From: Candidatus Zixiibacteriota bacterium
Lineage (GTDB): Bacteria; Zixibacteria; MSB-5A5; GN15; FEB-12
Direction of reading: 5' to 3'
DNA: 64,000 nt
Assembly: GCA_040753875.1 (NCBI GenBank)
Contig: JBFMDV010000005.1
Coordinates: 1 to 64,000, forward strand
Shown here in pieces: positions 25,616 through 34,950 of this stretch (within the stretch, counting starts at the first letter, position 1; every line of letters begins with the position of its first letter). Under the pieces are notes generated by a model. It was not told where the DNA came from. It was given only the letters and a program-made list of their open reading frames with translations, and did no database searches. Made by a program: the position numbers and the translations under genes.

Positions 25616-27520
25616 CTATCGAATCGGTTGCACTGATTGACCGGCTCGATGCTGTGTCTCAAGTGCTTGAGAAATGAGATAATCTGCCCGCGAAAGATAC
25701 CACGGAACGAGCCTGCGAAGCCATTCGCGATGGTACTGGCCGCGCTCATGGTTACCGGTGACGCTGTAGTACAGATAGAGGTCGCGGTGGGTCATATATG
25801 TTGCGGAATCAACCGCCAGCGCGCGGTTCATGGCCGTCAGTGCGGGCTCTTCCTGTTTGAGACGCATGTAGCTGAATCCCAGCGAATTCAGAAGTTCCGG
25901 GTAGTTGGGGCTCGAGGGTGCGGCCAAGGCGCGTTCGAAGCAACTGACGGCCCGGCGGAAGTCCTGCGAAGAGACCGCTTCTTCCCCAGCCTTGAACTGC
26001 TGCACCCACTCAAGCGAATACGCAGGCACCGCGGAATGCGGCAGGTCTTTCATTCGCTTGAACGCACCCACCATCATGCCCCGAGGCGAATATGTGACAT
26101 CCTGGTAGAACCAGCCGGTCTGGCGGTATCCCATCACGAATTCCGAGTAAAGCATGAGCGCCTGTTCGGCGGGAGCGGACGGTTTGACACCGGTTGAAAA
26201 CACGACGTAGTCCGGTTTCCGTGATAGCAGATACGGGGTATTGTGATTGCGTTCTTTCCAGGTTGCTTTCAAATCCGGGATCGGTGCCTCAGGGTGACGG
26301 GCTATTGTTGAGTCGGTCAGGCCGACCATATCGATGATCTGATGACCAAGAAGCTCGTATCCAAAGATGCCGATCGTGGGGAGAGCCGCGGAAAACGGGC
26401 GGTCGTCTGATGATCTCATGAAATTCGCCAGTGCCGCCATCTTATGGGTGAAGCCCCGCTCGTTCCGGTTGAACCGGATCACGGTGTCGTACGGCAGATA
26501 GACAGTCAGACCTGTCATGATGAGTCCCGCAATAACTCCTGCCACCAGTGTTGCCTTCGGAGTCCGCCTCCGAATCACGGTGCTTATGCTCCAGGCCGCC
26601 AGTATTGCGAATGCCCCGGCGACCGGCAGGAAGAACCTGTGGACTTTGAGCACATCACCGCCTATCACCACGATGTACAACGTGTATAGGACGGCAAGCC
26701 ACCAGACGGCCTGGATTTCTTTGGAGAGCTGTTTGATGAAAACGAGCGGAAGAATCAGGCCGAGACCAACAAATCCGTAATGCTGTGCGAATTCAGCCGC
26801 GTATTCGAGGCCGGAGACCAGTTGATCCAGCGACCAGCCGGTCTTGGCGTAGAACGGGTTCGGAAAAATCGAGCCGTAATACAGGAGTTTGAACAGAGCA
26901 AGCGGAACGGAGACAATCGATGCGCCGATCGCGCAGAGGAGAGTGAAGCGAGGGAACCGCCGTTCGGTGAGCGACTCGATGATCACGAACAATCCGGCCA
27001 GGAGTGCCCCCTCGGGTCTGACCCACGCTGAGATAGCCAGACCGGCCATCAGCAACCAATTGTGCGTCACGTACCAGTGAAGACACAGTACAGCCAGGAA
27101 AACGAAGGCTGCAGTCTCCAGACCGGCAGGGGACCAATAGGCCAGCGAGAGATTGGCGGCAAGGAGATATGGCGGCAAGAGGGAAAACCAGCGCTGGTCA
27201 TCCGGGAATATTCTGCGCGCTGTCAGATACGTTACCACGATCGCCCCTGCGCCCAGAAATGCGCCAGTGATCTTTGATATGGTGATAAGATCGATGTGAA
27301 GCGCGCCCCATACGAGCAAGTAAACGAGCCACCCGAAATTGGTGAATCCCTCCACCCTCTCCCCTATGTTGTACACCAAACCATGCCCGTTCAGATAATT
27401 GGCGGCGTAGCGGTAGGTGATATAGGCATCGTCCTGGGTGAAATTCAACCAGGCGGCCAGCATGCCGTACAGCAGAAGCGCCGGCAGTACCGGCGCGATG
27501 AGACGTAATGCGCTCTTCAC
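25616..27520 (-). CDS. GT-C membrane glycosyltransferase with C-terminal TPR-like part (copy 1)
   Basis: 634 residues, colinear with the gene at 23612: the same TQDDAYITYRYAANYL loop, the same NIGERVEGFTNFG segment, the same central GYELLGH..IDMVGLTDSTIARHPE block (given in parts) and the same CAF-like soluble tail. A recent tandem duplication with clear divergence is the simplest reading. Start is GTG 27520 with AGGGA just upstream, 18 nt after the glgA stop, so it probably shares that operon. The TPR-like part at about 545-610 may bind the acceptor or a partner enzyme. Confidence 0.75.
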   Translation of the reverse strand: MKSALRLIAPVLPALLLYGMLAAWLNFTQDDAYITYRYAANYLNGHGLVYNIGERVEGFTNFGWLVYLLVWGALHIDLITISKITGAFLGAGAIVVTYLTARRIFPDDQRWFSLLPPYLLAANLSLAYWSPAGLETAAFVFLAVLCLHWYVTHNWLLMAGLAISAWVRPEGALLAGLFVIIESLTERRFPRFTLLCAIGASIVSVPLALFKLLYYGSIFPNPFYAKTGWSLDQLVSGLEYAAEFAQHYGFVGLGLILPLVFIKQLSKEIQAVWWLAVLYTLYIVVIGGDVLKVHRFFLPVAGAFAILAAWSISTVIRRRTPKATLVAGVIAGLIMTGLTVYLPYDTVIRFNRNERGFTHKMAALANFMRSSDDRPFSAALPTIGIFGYELLGHQIIDMVGLTDSTIARHPEAPIPDLKATWKERNHNTPYLLSRKPDYVVFSTGVKPSAPAEQALMLYSEFVMGYRQTGWFYQDVTYSPRGMMVGAFKRMKDLPHSAVPAYSLEWVQQFKAGEEAVSSQDFRRAVSCFERALAAPSSPNYPELLNSLGFSYMRLKQEEPALTAMNRALAVDSATYMTHRDLYLYYSVTGNHERGQYHREWLRRLVPWYLSRADYLISQALETQHRAGQSVQPIR

Positions 27521-27538
27521 AAAGTCCCTGACGTGAGT

Positions 27539-29014
27539 CTATTCCCTGGCCGAGAGGTCTTTGAACAATGACGAGTACTGTCGGGCGGAGGTGGTCCAGG
27601 AAAAATCCTGTTTCATGCCGGCTTTCATGAGGCTCATCCAGGTCCGCTTGCGAGCAAACAATTTCACCGCTCGTTGAATCGCCTCCAGCAATGCCTCAGG
27701 TTCGTACTTCTCGAATACAAATCCGGTACCGGTGCCGGTGTTAAAGTCATAATCATCGACCGTGTTCGCCAGGCCGCCGGTGGCACGGACCACCGGCACA
27801 GTTCCGTATTTGAGAGAGTACATCTGGTTCAGGCCGCACGGTTCCCAGCGAGACGGCATGAGAAAAATGTCGGCGGCAGCTTCGATCCGGTGCGCCATAG
27901 TGTCATCGAAACCCAGGTACACTTTCACTTTATCCGGGAATTCGGATTCCAGTGACGTGAACAGCTCATGATATTTCTCGTCTCCCGTACCCAGCACGAC
28001 GAACTGAATGTTCATAGCCAGCAGTTTTTCAGAGATCGCTTCGACCAGGTCGAGCCCCTTCTGGTCCGTGAGCCGCGTGATCATGCCGATGAGAGGGGCG
28101 GATTCGCGAATCGGCAACCCTGCCGACCTGAGCAACTCAATCTTGCTTTCGCGCTTACCGGACAGGTTGGGGATCGTGTAGCGATGTGGGATAAGCTTGT
28201 CGCGCGACGGAGACCAGACCGTGTAATCGACACCGTTGAGTATGCCAACCAGATCGGTCGCGCGTTCCTTGAGCACTCCTTGCAGGCCGCAGCCGAACTC
28301 CTCGCCGGACTGGATTTCCTCGGCATACCGCGGCGAGACAGTGGTCAGCTTGTCGGCGAGGCGGATCGCCCCTTTGAGAAAATTCACTTTGCCGAAAAAT
28401 TCAAAAGGTCCGGTCATGGCGTAGAACAGCTTTTCCGGCAGCCCAAGCCTGGGGTACCGGTCACCGGCAAACAGCCCCTGGTATCCGAGATTGTGTACGG
28501 TCAGTACTGTTCGGGTGTCTGCAAAGAAGCGGTCGGCTGCGTAGATCGTTTTCAGGTAGGCGGGAATCAACCCCGCCTGCCAATCATGGACATGGATGAT
28601 ATCCGGTCGCCAGTCGAGCTGTTTTACCGTCTCCAGAACCGCGCGACAGAAGAAGGCAAAGCGATCATCGTTATCGGGATAGTCTTCCTCGGTAGACGGG
28701 TCGCGATAGAAATCCGGACGGGAGAACAGATCCTCGTTACCGATGAACAGGTGCTCTATCCGTCGACGTGAATCACGCACGCTGGACACCCGCAGCGCGG
28801 CTTTGGTCTCGCCTGCCGGAGCTGAAGAACTCCAGTCCAGCGGAGTAAGACGGTCCTGTTGTTTCAGGAAGCCATAATGCGGGAGACAGACTTTGACCTC
28901 ATGGCCAAGCGCCGCGAGCGCCTTGGGCAGCGCGCCGAGAACATCTCCCAATCCTCCGGTACGGGCATACGGAGCGACCTCGGAGGCAACTTCGAGAATG
29001 CGGAGTTTAGGCAT
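27539..29014 (-). CDS. glgA: Glycogen/starch synthase, ADP-glucose type
   Basis: 491 residues, the usual size for bacterial GlgA (GT5, GT-B fold). N-terminal ILEVASEVAPYARTGGLGDV contains the substrate-binding TGGLGDV motif (the K of the classical KTGGL is Arg here). Also present are HVHDWQAG, VHNLGYQG, and the C-terminal MPSRWEPCGLNQMYSL and TGGL(A)NTV motifs. It extends alpha-1,4-glucan from ADP-glucose in the cytosol. The start overlaps the end of galT by 8 nt, so the two are translationally coupled. No glgC, glgB or glgP is present here. Confidence 0.95.
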   Translation of the reverse strand: MPKLRILEVASEVAPYARTGGLGDVLGALPKALAALGHEVKVCLPHYGFLKQQDRLTPLDWSSSAPAGETKAALRVSSVRDSRRRIEHLFIGNEDLFSRPDFYRDPSTEEDYPDNDDRFAFFCRAVLETVKQLDWRPDIIHVHDWQAGLIPAYLKTIYAADRFFADTRTVLTVHNLGYQGLFAGDRYPRLGLPEKLFYAMTGPFEFFGKVNFLKGAIRLADKLTTVSPRYAEEIQSGEEFGCGLQGVLKERATDLVGILNGVDYTVWSPSRDKLIPHRYTIPNLSGKRESKIELLRSAGLPIRESAPLIGMITRLTDQKGLDLVEAISEKLLAMNIQFVVLGTGDEKYHELFTSLESEFPDKVKVYLGFDDTMAHRIEAAADIFLMPSRWEPCGLNQMYSLKYGTVPVVRATGGLANTVDDYDFNTGTGTGFVFEKYEPEALLEAIQRAVKLFARKRTWMSLMKAGMKQDFSWTTSARQYSSLFKDLSARE

Positions 29015-30053
29015 CGGTGCCGGCGGCTTCCGGCCGGATCAGGCGCCGCGAGCCGTTCAGGTCGATCCCGCGGAGAAACGTGGCAGCTTCTTCCGGCGAC
29101 GTGGGATTGATATAAAAGCCGGACCCCCATTCGAAACCGGCCACTTTGGTCAGTTTAGGCATGACTTCCACGTGCCAGTGGAAAAAGTGGGAGGAGTCCG
29201 GTGAGATCGGCCGGGTATGCAGGATGAAATTGAAGGCCGGGTCGTTCAGCGCCAGTTTAAGGCGGAGCAGGGTATCTTTCATCGCTGACGCCAGATTGAG
29301 ATATTCGGCATCGCTCATTTCCAGATAGCTCGATTGATGTGTCTTAGGGATAATCCAGGTCTCGAACGGAAAGCGCGAGGCGAACGGCTGGAACGAGATG
29401 AAGGCATCGTGATCCTTCACGATGCGCTCGTTTTCCATGATCTCCTGGCGTATGATATCGCAAAAGATGCAGCGCTCTTTGAATTCGTAATACCGTTTGG
29501 CTCCCTCGAGCTCCTCGGTAACCCGTTTGGGAATAATGGGCGTGGCGATCAACTGGCTGTGCGCATGTTCCAGCGAAGCGCCGGCGGCCTCGCCGTGATT
29601 CTTGAACACCAGAACATATTTGAAACGGCTGTCTCGTGCCAGGTCGAGCATTCGCTCGCGATAAGCCCAGAGAATGTCCCGGATCTCTTCATCGGCCATA
29701 TCCACCCAGTCGCGCATGTGGTCGGCGGTCTCGATGATCACCTCATGGGCGCCGATGCCATTCATGCGGTCATAGAGACCTTTGGCCTCGCGATTCAGAC
29801 CGCCCTCGATAACCAGGGCCGGGTATTTGTTGGAAATGACTCGAAGGCGCCAGCCGGGCCGGTTCCGCTCCGTCTGCGGTTGGCGATATGCCATGATCTC
29901 GGGCGGAGTGGCGCTCTCATTGCCGGGACAGAAGGGGCACATGGTGGCCTCGGAACGACGAGAAACAGAACTGAACGAGGTAGGACGCTTGCCCCGTTCC
30001 GTGGAGATGATCACCCAGCGCCCGATGATAGGGTCTTTGCGAAGTTCAGGCAT
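29007..30053 (-). CDS. galT: Galactose-1-phosphate uridylyltransferase
   Basis: A 348-residue HIT-superfamily enzyme of the Leloir pathway that swaps UMP between UDP-glucose and galactose-1-phosphate. Features: LRKDPIIGRWVIIS at the N terminus, zinc site CPFCPGNE, and the active-site triad as HAHSQ in LEHAHSQLIATP instead of the classical HPHGQ, a common variant in this lineage. Then CIFCDI and the C-terminal HWHVEVMPKL. I trim the frame to ATG 30053, which begins the conserved MPELRKDP. It overlaps glgA by 8 nt. Related ADP-glucose/ATP adenylyltransferases are an alternative and would fit the GlgA link. Confidence 0.85.
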   Translation of the reverse strand: MPELRKDPIIGRWVIISTERGKRPTSFSSVSRRSEATMCPFCPGNESATPPEIMAYRQPQTERNRPGWRLRVISNKYPALVIEGGLNREAKGLYDRMNGIGAHEVIIETADHMRDWVDMADEEIRDILWAYRERMLDLARDSRFKYVLVFKNHGEAAGASLEHAHSQLIATPIIPKRVTEELEGAKRYYEFKERCIFCDIIRQEIMENERIVKDHDAFISFQPFASRFPFETWIIPKTHQSSYLEMSDAEYLNLASAMKDTLLRLKLALNDPAFNFILHTRPISPDSSHFFHWHVEVMPKLTKVAGFEWGSGFYINPTSPEEAATFLRGIDLNGSRRLIRPEAAGTDA

Positions 30054-30164
30054 GCAGTCAATCTCAATCGCCGTTGTATGAATACGGCGCATCTACTGGT
30101 TTGTCAAGGGCAGGCCGCGGTTTCTTCATTTCTGCCGAACTGAGCATGGTCCGATCACCACATT

Positions 30165-31439
30165 TCACAGGTCAATGACTCCCGTGCGGTCGACCCGACC
30201 TTCGTGGATCGCTTTCAGAAGGTCCGCCTCACGTCCGGAAAGCGAAGTGTTTCGCCGTTCCGCCACGACGCGCACGGTTTCGAGCGCCTTATCGAGCGCG
30301 AACTTGCGGTAGCTGCCGGTGTTGCCCCAACTGAACGAAGCGATCTCTTTGTCGCTTGTCAGACCGCCGCCGAATATATTGCAGCATGCGCCAATATTGA
30401 TCCCAGTGTTCAACAATGTCCCGATGCCGAACTTCGTATGATCGCCAATGAACGATCCGACCTTCTGTGAACCGGTGTTGAGAGACTCGCCGTTGACGGT
30501 CGATCGAATTGTCGAATAGTTATTTTTGAGATCGGAGTTAGTGGTCATCGCGCCAAAATTGACCCAGGGACCGACATAGCTGTGGCCGATGAAACCGGCG
30601 TGGTATTTATTTACGTAAGCATGGAACACCGATTCTTCTACCTCTCCCCCAACCCGACACGTGTGCCCTATTGACGAGGCCTTGATCTTGCCGGCCAGCA
30701 CGACAGAATTAGCGCCGATGAAACAGGGGCCATAAATGGCCGCATGGGCTTCTACTCGGACATTGGCACCGATATAGACCGGTCCTTTGGAAGCATCGAC
30801 GAGCGCAAGCGGCGCGATCTCGACATCGTTGCCCATAAGGATATTCTCATTATTGACCAGGTAGGCGCCTTGATACACACGGATGTTCTCGCCGGGCGGG
30901 GCAGTGGTTTTCATCCGGCCGAAATCGGCGACAATCTCCGATTCAACGTCGGCAACAATCTCCCATAAGTAATTGTAAAGGGTTGCCGACGTGCTCAGGT
31001 CCGGAAATTCTGATGCTTCATTCTGGTAGGCGGCCATGTAGATCTCCGGAGTGGCCAGCGCCGAGACAGTACTCATCGACTCAGGTTTGAAGAGGATAGC
31101 CACGGTTTCGCCGTCATGCTTGAAAACGGTGGAGAGACGCGCCTCTTTGACGAGATTCGGGAGGTCACCGAAACTACGTACCCGACCATTCAGAAAGAGA
31201 ACGTCACTCCCCTTCTCCCGCTTGATGATATTGACCGGATAGTCTTTGAACTGCTCGGCCAACAGGGCAGCAACCTGTTCGCGCGAGACCAGACAGAGTT
31301 CGGAATCAACGAACATCCGTCCCGCCCGCCTGAAGAGCGGCATTATGCCGGCCCGAAGCGTATAGACAGGGCGGGTGAGTGTCAGCGGATTGAACTGCGT
31401 GAATTTCGTATCTTCGTAGACACAGATTCTCAACGCCAT
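30165..31439 (-). CDS. GlmU-like sugar nucleotidyltransferase with left-handed beta-helix
   Basis: 424 residues. The N-terminal ICVYEDTKFTQFNPLTLTRP and YTLRAGI form the signature of the putative sugar-nucleotidyltransferase family of FCB bacteria. From about 200 onward come hexapeptide repeats (VYIGANVRVEAHA, YGPCFIGANSVV, SSIGHTCRVGGE), a left-handed beta-helix as in GlmU. The canonical GlmU pyrophosphorylase motif is not seen, so activity cannot be assumed. A nucleotide-sugar role fits its place as first gene of a minus-strand run leading to galT, glgA and two membrane glycosyltransferases. The gap to galT is 111 nt. Confidence 0.75.
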   Translation of the reverse strand: MALRICVYEDTKFTQFNPLTLTRPVYTLRAGIMPLFRRAGRMFVDSELCLVSREQVAALLAEQFKDYPVNIIKREKGSDVLFLNGRVRSFGDLPNLVKEARLSTVFKHDGETVAILFKPESMSTVSALATPEIYMAAYQNEASEFPDLSTSATLYNYLWEIVADVESEIVADFGRMKTTAPPGENIRVYQGAYLVNNENILMGNDVEIAPLALVDASKGPVYIGANVRVEAHAAIYGPCFIGANSVVLAGKIKASSIGHTCRVGGEVEESVFHAYVNKYHAGFIGHSYVGPWVNFGAMTTNSDLKNNYSTIRSTVNGESLNTGSQKVGSFIGDHTKFGIGTLLNTGINIGACCNIFGGGLTSDKEIASFSWGNTGSYRKFALDKALETVRVVAERRNTSLSGREADLLKAIHEGRVDRTGVIDL

Positions 31440-31547
31440 AGCCCAGACACCTTCAGAGACAATACGATTCCATTCGTTCCCCTGTTATCGGCAGGGACCG
31501 ACCGTCGGTTAATGCCGTGGCAGGAAGCCGTTGAATGCACTGGTGTG

Positions 31548-32108
31548 TTATCGTGGTATGCCCCATTTGACCGCAAAACTGTCGGCGACTTCATTGCTCA
31601 CCAGGTACTCGGCGAGAGCGAGAGAAAATGGGATGGCCGCACCCGGACCCATTCCCGTAATGATGTTATTGTCACGCGTCACCGGTTGACCGGTAACGAT
31701 AGCCCCGGCGGCAGCCAGGCGATCGTTAAACGCGGGATCACCGGTAGCACGTTTCCCTTTGAGAAGGCCGGCGGCCTCGGCCAGAACATGGCTTGGCGCC
31801 GCACAGATGGCCGCCACCAGTTTTCGTTCGCCAAAGTGGCGGCGGGCTGACTCGACCACCCGGCGGTCGACGGCCAAGGCAGCGGCATTCCTGCGACCGC
31901 CCGGAAACACGATGGCGTCAAACAGTCTCCCCTCCCAGGCCACACCGGCATCGGTCATAAGGGTAGTCCCGTACGCCCCTTTTGTTGGACGATCGGTGAG
32001 TCCGACCACGGTTACCTCCACGCCCGCGCGAGTAAGAACATCGATCGGCGCAACTGCCTCGATATCTTCAAATCCCTCAGCGAGAACCATGAGCGCCTGT
32101 TTAGACAT
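31548..32108 (-). CDS. DJ-1/PfpI family protein
   Basis: 186 residues, the usual DJ-1 length. MSKQALMVLAEGFEDIEA gives the conserved Glu, AAICAAPSHVLAEAG-like gives the reactive Cys102 at the nucleophile elbow, and GKRATGDPAF and DNNIITGMGPG are standard DJ-1 segments. Members act as glyoxal/methylglyoxal-handling or chaperone-like stress proteins; the specific activity is unsettled. AAGGAG precedes the ATG. Divergent from a VOC protein, another possible reactive-aldehyde function, across 181 nt. Confidence 0.92.
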   Translation of the reverse strand: MSKQALMVLAEGFEDIEAVAPIDVLTRAGVEVTVVGLTDRPTKGAYGTTLMTDAGVAWEGRLFDAIVFPGGRRNAAALAVDRRVVESARRHFGERKLVAAICAAPSHVLAEAAGLLKGKRATGDPAFNDRLAAAGAIVTGQPVTRDNNIITGMGPGAAIPFSLALAEYLVSNEVADSFAVKWGIPR

Positions 32109-32216
32109 TGTGCACTCCTTCGTGACCGGCCTGTCCGAACCTACGTGCCGACATTAGCGACGCGCCTGTCGCAAGTCAACAGAAAAGAACCGGCCGCCGA
32201 GGCAGGTGGTCAAGCG

Positions 32217-32245
32217 TTGACAATTATAGTCTACATTTGTACATT
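32217..32245 (+). promoter_or_regulatory. Promoter for the VOC gene at 32290
   Basis: TTGACA (32217-32222) and TACATT (32240-32245) separated by 17 nt. Predicted start near 32252, with an AGGAGG ribosome site at 32279-32284. Confidence 0.65.
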
Positions 32246-32289
32246 GCCAGCAGTCATCACGCAACAATTGAAATCGTCAGGAGGCAGTC

Positions 32290-32658
32290 ATGTTTCGCCC
32301 CATGCACTTTGAAATTCACGCCGATCAGCCGGAGCGGGCGGTTCGGTTCTACAGCGAGGTCTTTGGCTGGCTGTTCAGCAAATGGAGCGGTCCCCAGGAT
32401 TACTGGCTCATCACCACCGGCGCGGTCGACCAGCCGGGCATCAACGGCGGCCTTATGCAGAGGCGTGACCCCGGCGGCGCTACGTACAATACCGTCGATG
32501 TTCCTTCGGTCGACGAGTTCCTGATCAAGATCACGTCGCACGGCGGGACGATTGCGTTGCCCAAGATGGCCATACCGGGTGTCGGCTGGCTGGCGTACTG
32601 CAAAGACACTGAAGGGAACATCTTCGGGATCCACGAGGCGGACCCTAGCGCTAAGTAG
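32290..32658 (+). CDS. VOC/glyoxalase-domain protein
   Basis: A 122-residue single-unit VOC protein with paired beta-alpha-beta-beta-beta modules: HFEIHADQPERAVRFYSEVFGW, given here in the family's usual opening, then GGLM, YNTVDVPSVDEFL and DTEGNIFGIHE. It lacks a substrate-specific signature. The sequence type (opening with HFEI and a 'mixed' KWSGPQDYW loop) is widespread and often annotated as a glyoxalase-like dioxygenase, without proof. Strong AGGAGG site and its own promoter. Confidence 0.88.
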   Translation: MFRPMHFEIHADQPERAVRFYSEVFGWLFSKWSGPQDYWLITTGAVDQPGINGGLMQRRDPGGATYNTVDVPSVDEFLIKITSHGGTIALPKMAIPGVGWLAYCKDTEGNIFGIHEADPSAK

Positions 32659-32677
32659 AAAGTAACGTCAGCGGTTA

Positions 32678-32872
32678 TCAGAGAAATGTCGGTTGGTAAT
32701 CGGCCCAGTTCTCGCGGTCTATCTTGTAATCGTACTTGTAGCGGCATTCGCCGGACCGACAGGTTCGAGGGCGCGAACGAGAGAGGTGCTGAAACGAACG
32801 CCCACAGACCGGACAGGTGTTTCGCTTCCACGGGAGGTCAGGGAGCTTGATATTGGCGGGCGGTGTTTTCAT
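32678..32872 (-). CDS. Small zinc-finger protein
   Basis: 64 residues, basic. CPVCGRSF and CRSGEC frame a treble-clef-like zinc site with HLSRSRPRTC between; the C terminus is KIDRENWADYQPTF. Function unknown; small proteins of this kind often bind nucleic acid or ribosomes. ATG 32872 is preferred because homology-like sequence begins there, but no good ribosome site is visible and the longer start at 32914 is possible. Convergent with the VOC gene, 19 nt apart. Confidence 0.6.
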   Translation of the reverse strand: MKTPPANIKLPDLPWKRNTCPVCGRSFQHLSRSRPRTCRSGECRYKYDYKIDRENWADYQPTFL

Positions 32873-32975
32873 ACAGCAGGCTCGTTCATCGCTGCGCCAG
32901 TGTAGGGGATTCATAAGCCGCGGTCAATGATTTCCTGCGATGATATTCTACGCGTCTGCCCGAGAAATTGACGGG

Positions 32976-33800
32976 CTACAGCACAAAAAGATCAGAGCGG
33001 CGCTGCAGGAGCGCCAGGAGCGGTAATCCTATCAGATAACAGGCGATTAGCTCCCCCACACCGATCATCTGCACCGCGAACCAGTAACTCACGCCCATGA
33101 GGGGAGCCAGGTACAGAGCGACGCCGAAAGCGTTCAATATGACCGGTGGAAGCGGCGCTAACAGGATGTTCGGTGGCAGGTCACGGGCCCAGATGACGCT
33201 CAGGCCCCAGGTCACCACCCAAGCGGCCAGAAGCGACAGTCCGCCGAGCAGGAAGAATCTCCCCTGCGCCTTTCCCGAGACCAGATACAACAGAAGCAGA
33301 GCCAGTGCGAAGGACAGAATCCGCACTGCCAGCACCGTCAGATCGCGCCGCGGTGAGCGGCTGCCCCACTTCACCGAGAACACCAGCAAGCCAACCGAAA
33401 GCACGACGCAAACGAGTGTCCAGGGGGACGGATGTTTACTGTCCAAAAGGAAGATGGCGGCCCCCCACAGGAGCAGAACTGGTATGGCCATCAGCGATAT
33501 GGTCCAGGGACGGCTCGGCAATTTTGCGGTGAGATGGGTCAGGAAGGCCGCCGCAAGAGTCAGGAGCGAGCCGAAGACCACATCCTGCCAGCCCATGCCG
33601 CCAAAAATATTGGCCAAGAGGCAGCCGACGAACAGGCCAGGGATGGCCGCCCGACTGAGGAACGGGAGTACGGTCAGGGCCTCCGCTACGCGAACCTGAT
33701 AGACGCCAAATGAGATTGGTAAGAACGCCAGAGTGGCGACGACATACACTGCCGCCACCAGGCCTGCTACCGCCAGCTCTTTTAGCCTCAATGGGTTCAC
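32976..33800 (-). CDS. queT: QueT-like queuosine-precursor transporter with an internal helical insertion
   Basis: A 274-residue membrane protein. The N-terminal part (PISFGVYQVRVAEALTVLPF, AIPGLFVGCLLANIFGG, DVVFGSLLTLAAAFLT) and the C-terminal part (PPVILNAFGVAL, GVGELIACYLIGLPLL) match QueT, the presumed ECF substrate-binding subunit for queuosine precursors. Family members are usually about 160-170 residues; here about 100 residues with three or four extra hydrophobic helices lie between the two halves (about 95-200). Start is GTG 33800; the ribosome site is weak. No ECF energy module or preQ1 riboswitch is seen nearby. Confidence 0.7.
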   Translation of the reverse strand: MNPLRLKELAVAGLVAAVYVVATLAFLPISFGVYQVRVAEALTVLPFLSRAAIPGLFVGCLLANIFGGMGWQDVVFGSLLTLAAAFLTHLTAKLPSRPWTISLMAIPVLLLWGAAIFLLDSKHPSPWTLVCVVLSVGLLVFSVKWGSRSPRRDLTVLAVRILSFALALLLLYLVSGKAQGRFFLLGGLSLLAAWVVTWGLSVIWARDLPPNILLAPLPPVILNAFGVALYLAPLMGVSYWFAVQMIGVGELIACYLIGLPLLALLQRRSDLFVL

Positions 33801-33859
33801 GCCAAGAGAGCTAAGCGTGTAATAGTGGGCCTGTCAACTCTTAATTTTGCGCGAATCGG

Positions 33860-34825
33860 CTATTCGCCCTCAGTGACGACGTACCGAGCGGCCGTTTCCC
33901 GAGAAATCTGCCCGATACTTTCCCGCAACCGCGACGGCGACACAACGAGCGCTTCGGGTCCAAATCCCAAGAGCCATCGCCGGATCTCCTCAAGACCTCT
34001 GACCGTGACGGTGTAACGGACCAGTCCTCCCTTGAGCGGCTCGACCCGCTCTCCTACGTGATGAGTGCCGGAGGCGATCACGCGTGCTGCGGCTCCGGTG
34101 AATTCGACCACCACGGTGAGGGATTCGCCGCTATAGACCTCCCAACTCCCCTCGAAATATGACTGCGCGGTAATCCCCTGTTTCGGACGGAATTTCTCTC
34201 TCAATGGTGTCACGGCCAGCACCCGATCCATCCGGAACGTGCGGAAATCCTGACGCGAGCGGCAATAGGCCACAAAATAGAACGCCCGCCCGCGAAACAC
34301 GATGAAGTATGGTTCCACGACGCGGGTGGTTCGACCGGATTGTATAGAATCATAGTCTATTTGAAGACAGGTCAAATTTCGCACCGCTTCCTCGATAAGC
34401 CCATAATACAGCTCGGCGCGTTCTCGTTCGAGCGACACGGCGATATCGATATAGGTCGACTCGACGGCCGTTTTCTTCTTCTCCCTGACGATATCAGACA
34501 ATCCTGCCTCGATCTTCGCGCGTATGCGCTTGAGTGTTTTCGTATATGTGCCGGTCTTCTGCAGCGGCGTCGACTCGATCGCCATCTTCAGGCACGAATA
34601 TTCCTCGAAATCAAGATTCAACGGCGGCAGAAAATTGTCGGATGCGAGTTTATAGCCGTTGTCGAAGTAGATTGGAACGTTTGCCTCCGACAGACTGATG
34701 ATATCCCTGTAAATCGATCGTTCGGTGACGCCGCATTCCAGTGCCAGCCGAGCCGCGTTGAGATTGCGGCGCGTGCGCAGCAGATTAAGGATATAGAGCA
34801 GCCGGTCATACTTGGTCATGCCCAT
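33860..34825 (-). CDS. HTH/WYL-domain transcriptional regulator
   Basis: 321 residues. The N-terminal winged HTH (YDRLLYILNLLRTRRNLN, then LALECGVTERSIYRDI) resembles DeoR/HTH-11. The WYL domain follows at about 150-230 (YDSIQSGRTTRVVEPYFI, then RGRAFYFVAYC), with a C-terminal WCX-like extension (VVEFTGAAARVIASGT). WYL proteins often bind nucleic-acid ligands or regulate defence and DNA-repair genes. None are adjacent, so its targets are unknown. ATG 34825 is chosen because GGAGGT stands 6 nt before it. Divergent from the gene at 35057. Confidence 0.85.
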   Translation of the reverse strand: MGMTKYDRLLYILNLLRTRRNLNAARLALECGVTERSIYRDIISLSEANVPIYFDNGYKLASDNFLPPLNLDFEEYSCLKMAIESTPLQKTGTYTKTLKRIRAKIEAGLSDIVREKKKTAVESTYIDIAVSLERERAELYYGLIEEAVRNLTCLQIDYDSIQSGRTTRVVEPYFIVFRGRAFYFVAYCRSRQDFRTFRMDRVLAVTPLREKFRPKQGITAQSYFEGSWEVYSGESLTVVVEFTGAAARVIASGTHHVGERVEPLKGGLVRYTVTVRGLEEIRRWLLGFGPEALVVSPSRLRESIGQISRETAARYVVTEGE

Positions 34826-34950
34826 CACAATACCTCCGCCAGTTTGCATCAGCATATGCGGTTTTTTTGAACGGAAATCAATATGGTGTTTGCCCCATAG
34901 TCCGGTCAAAAAGCCTGTTCGGCTTAATCAGGCGGCGTCTCATCTTTCCC

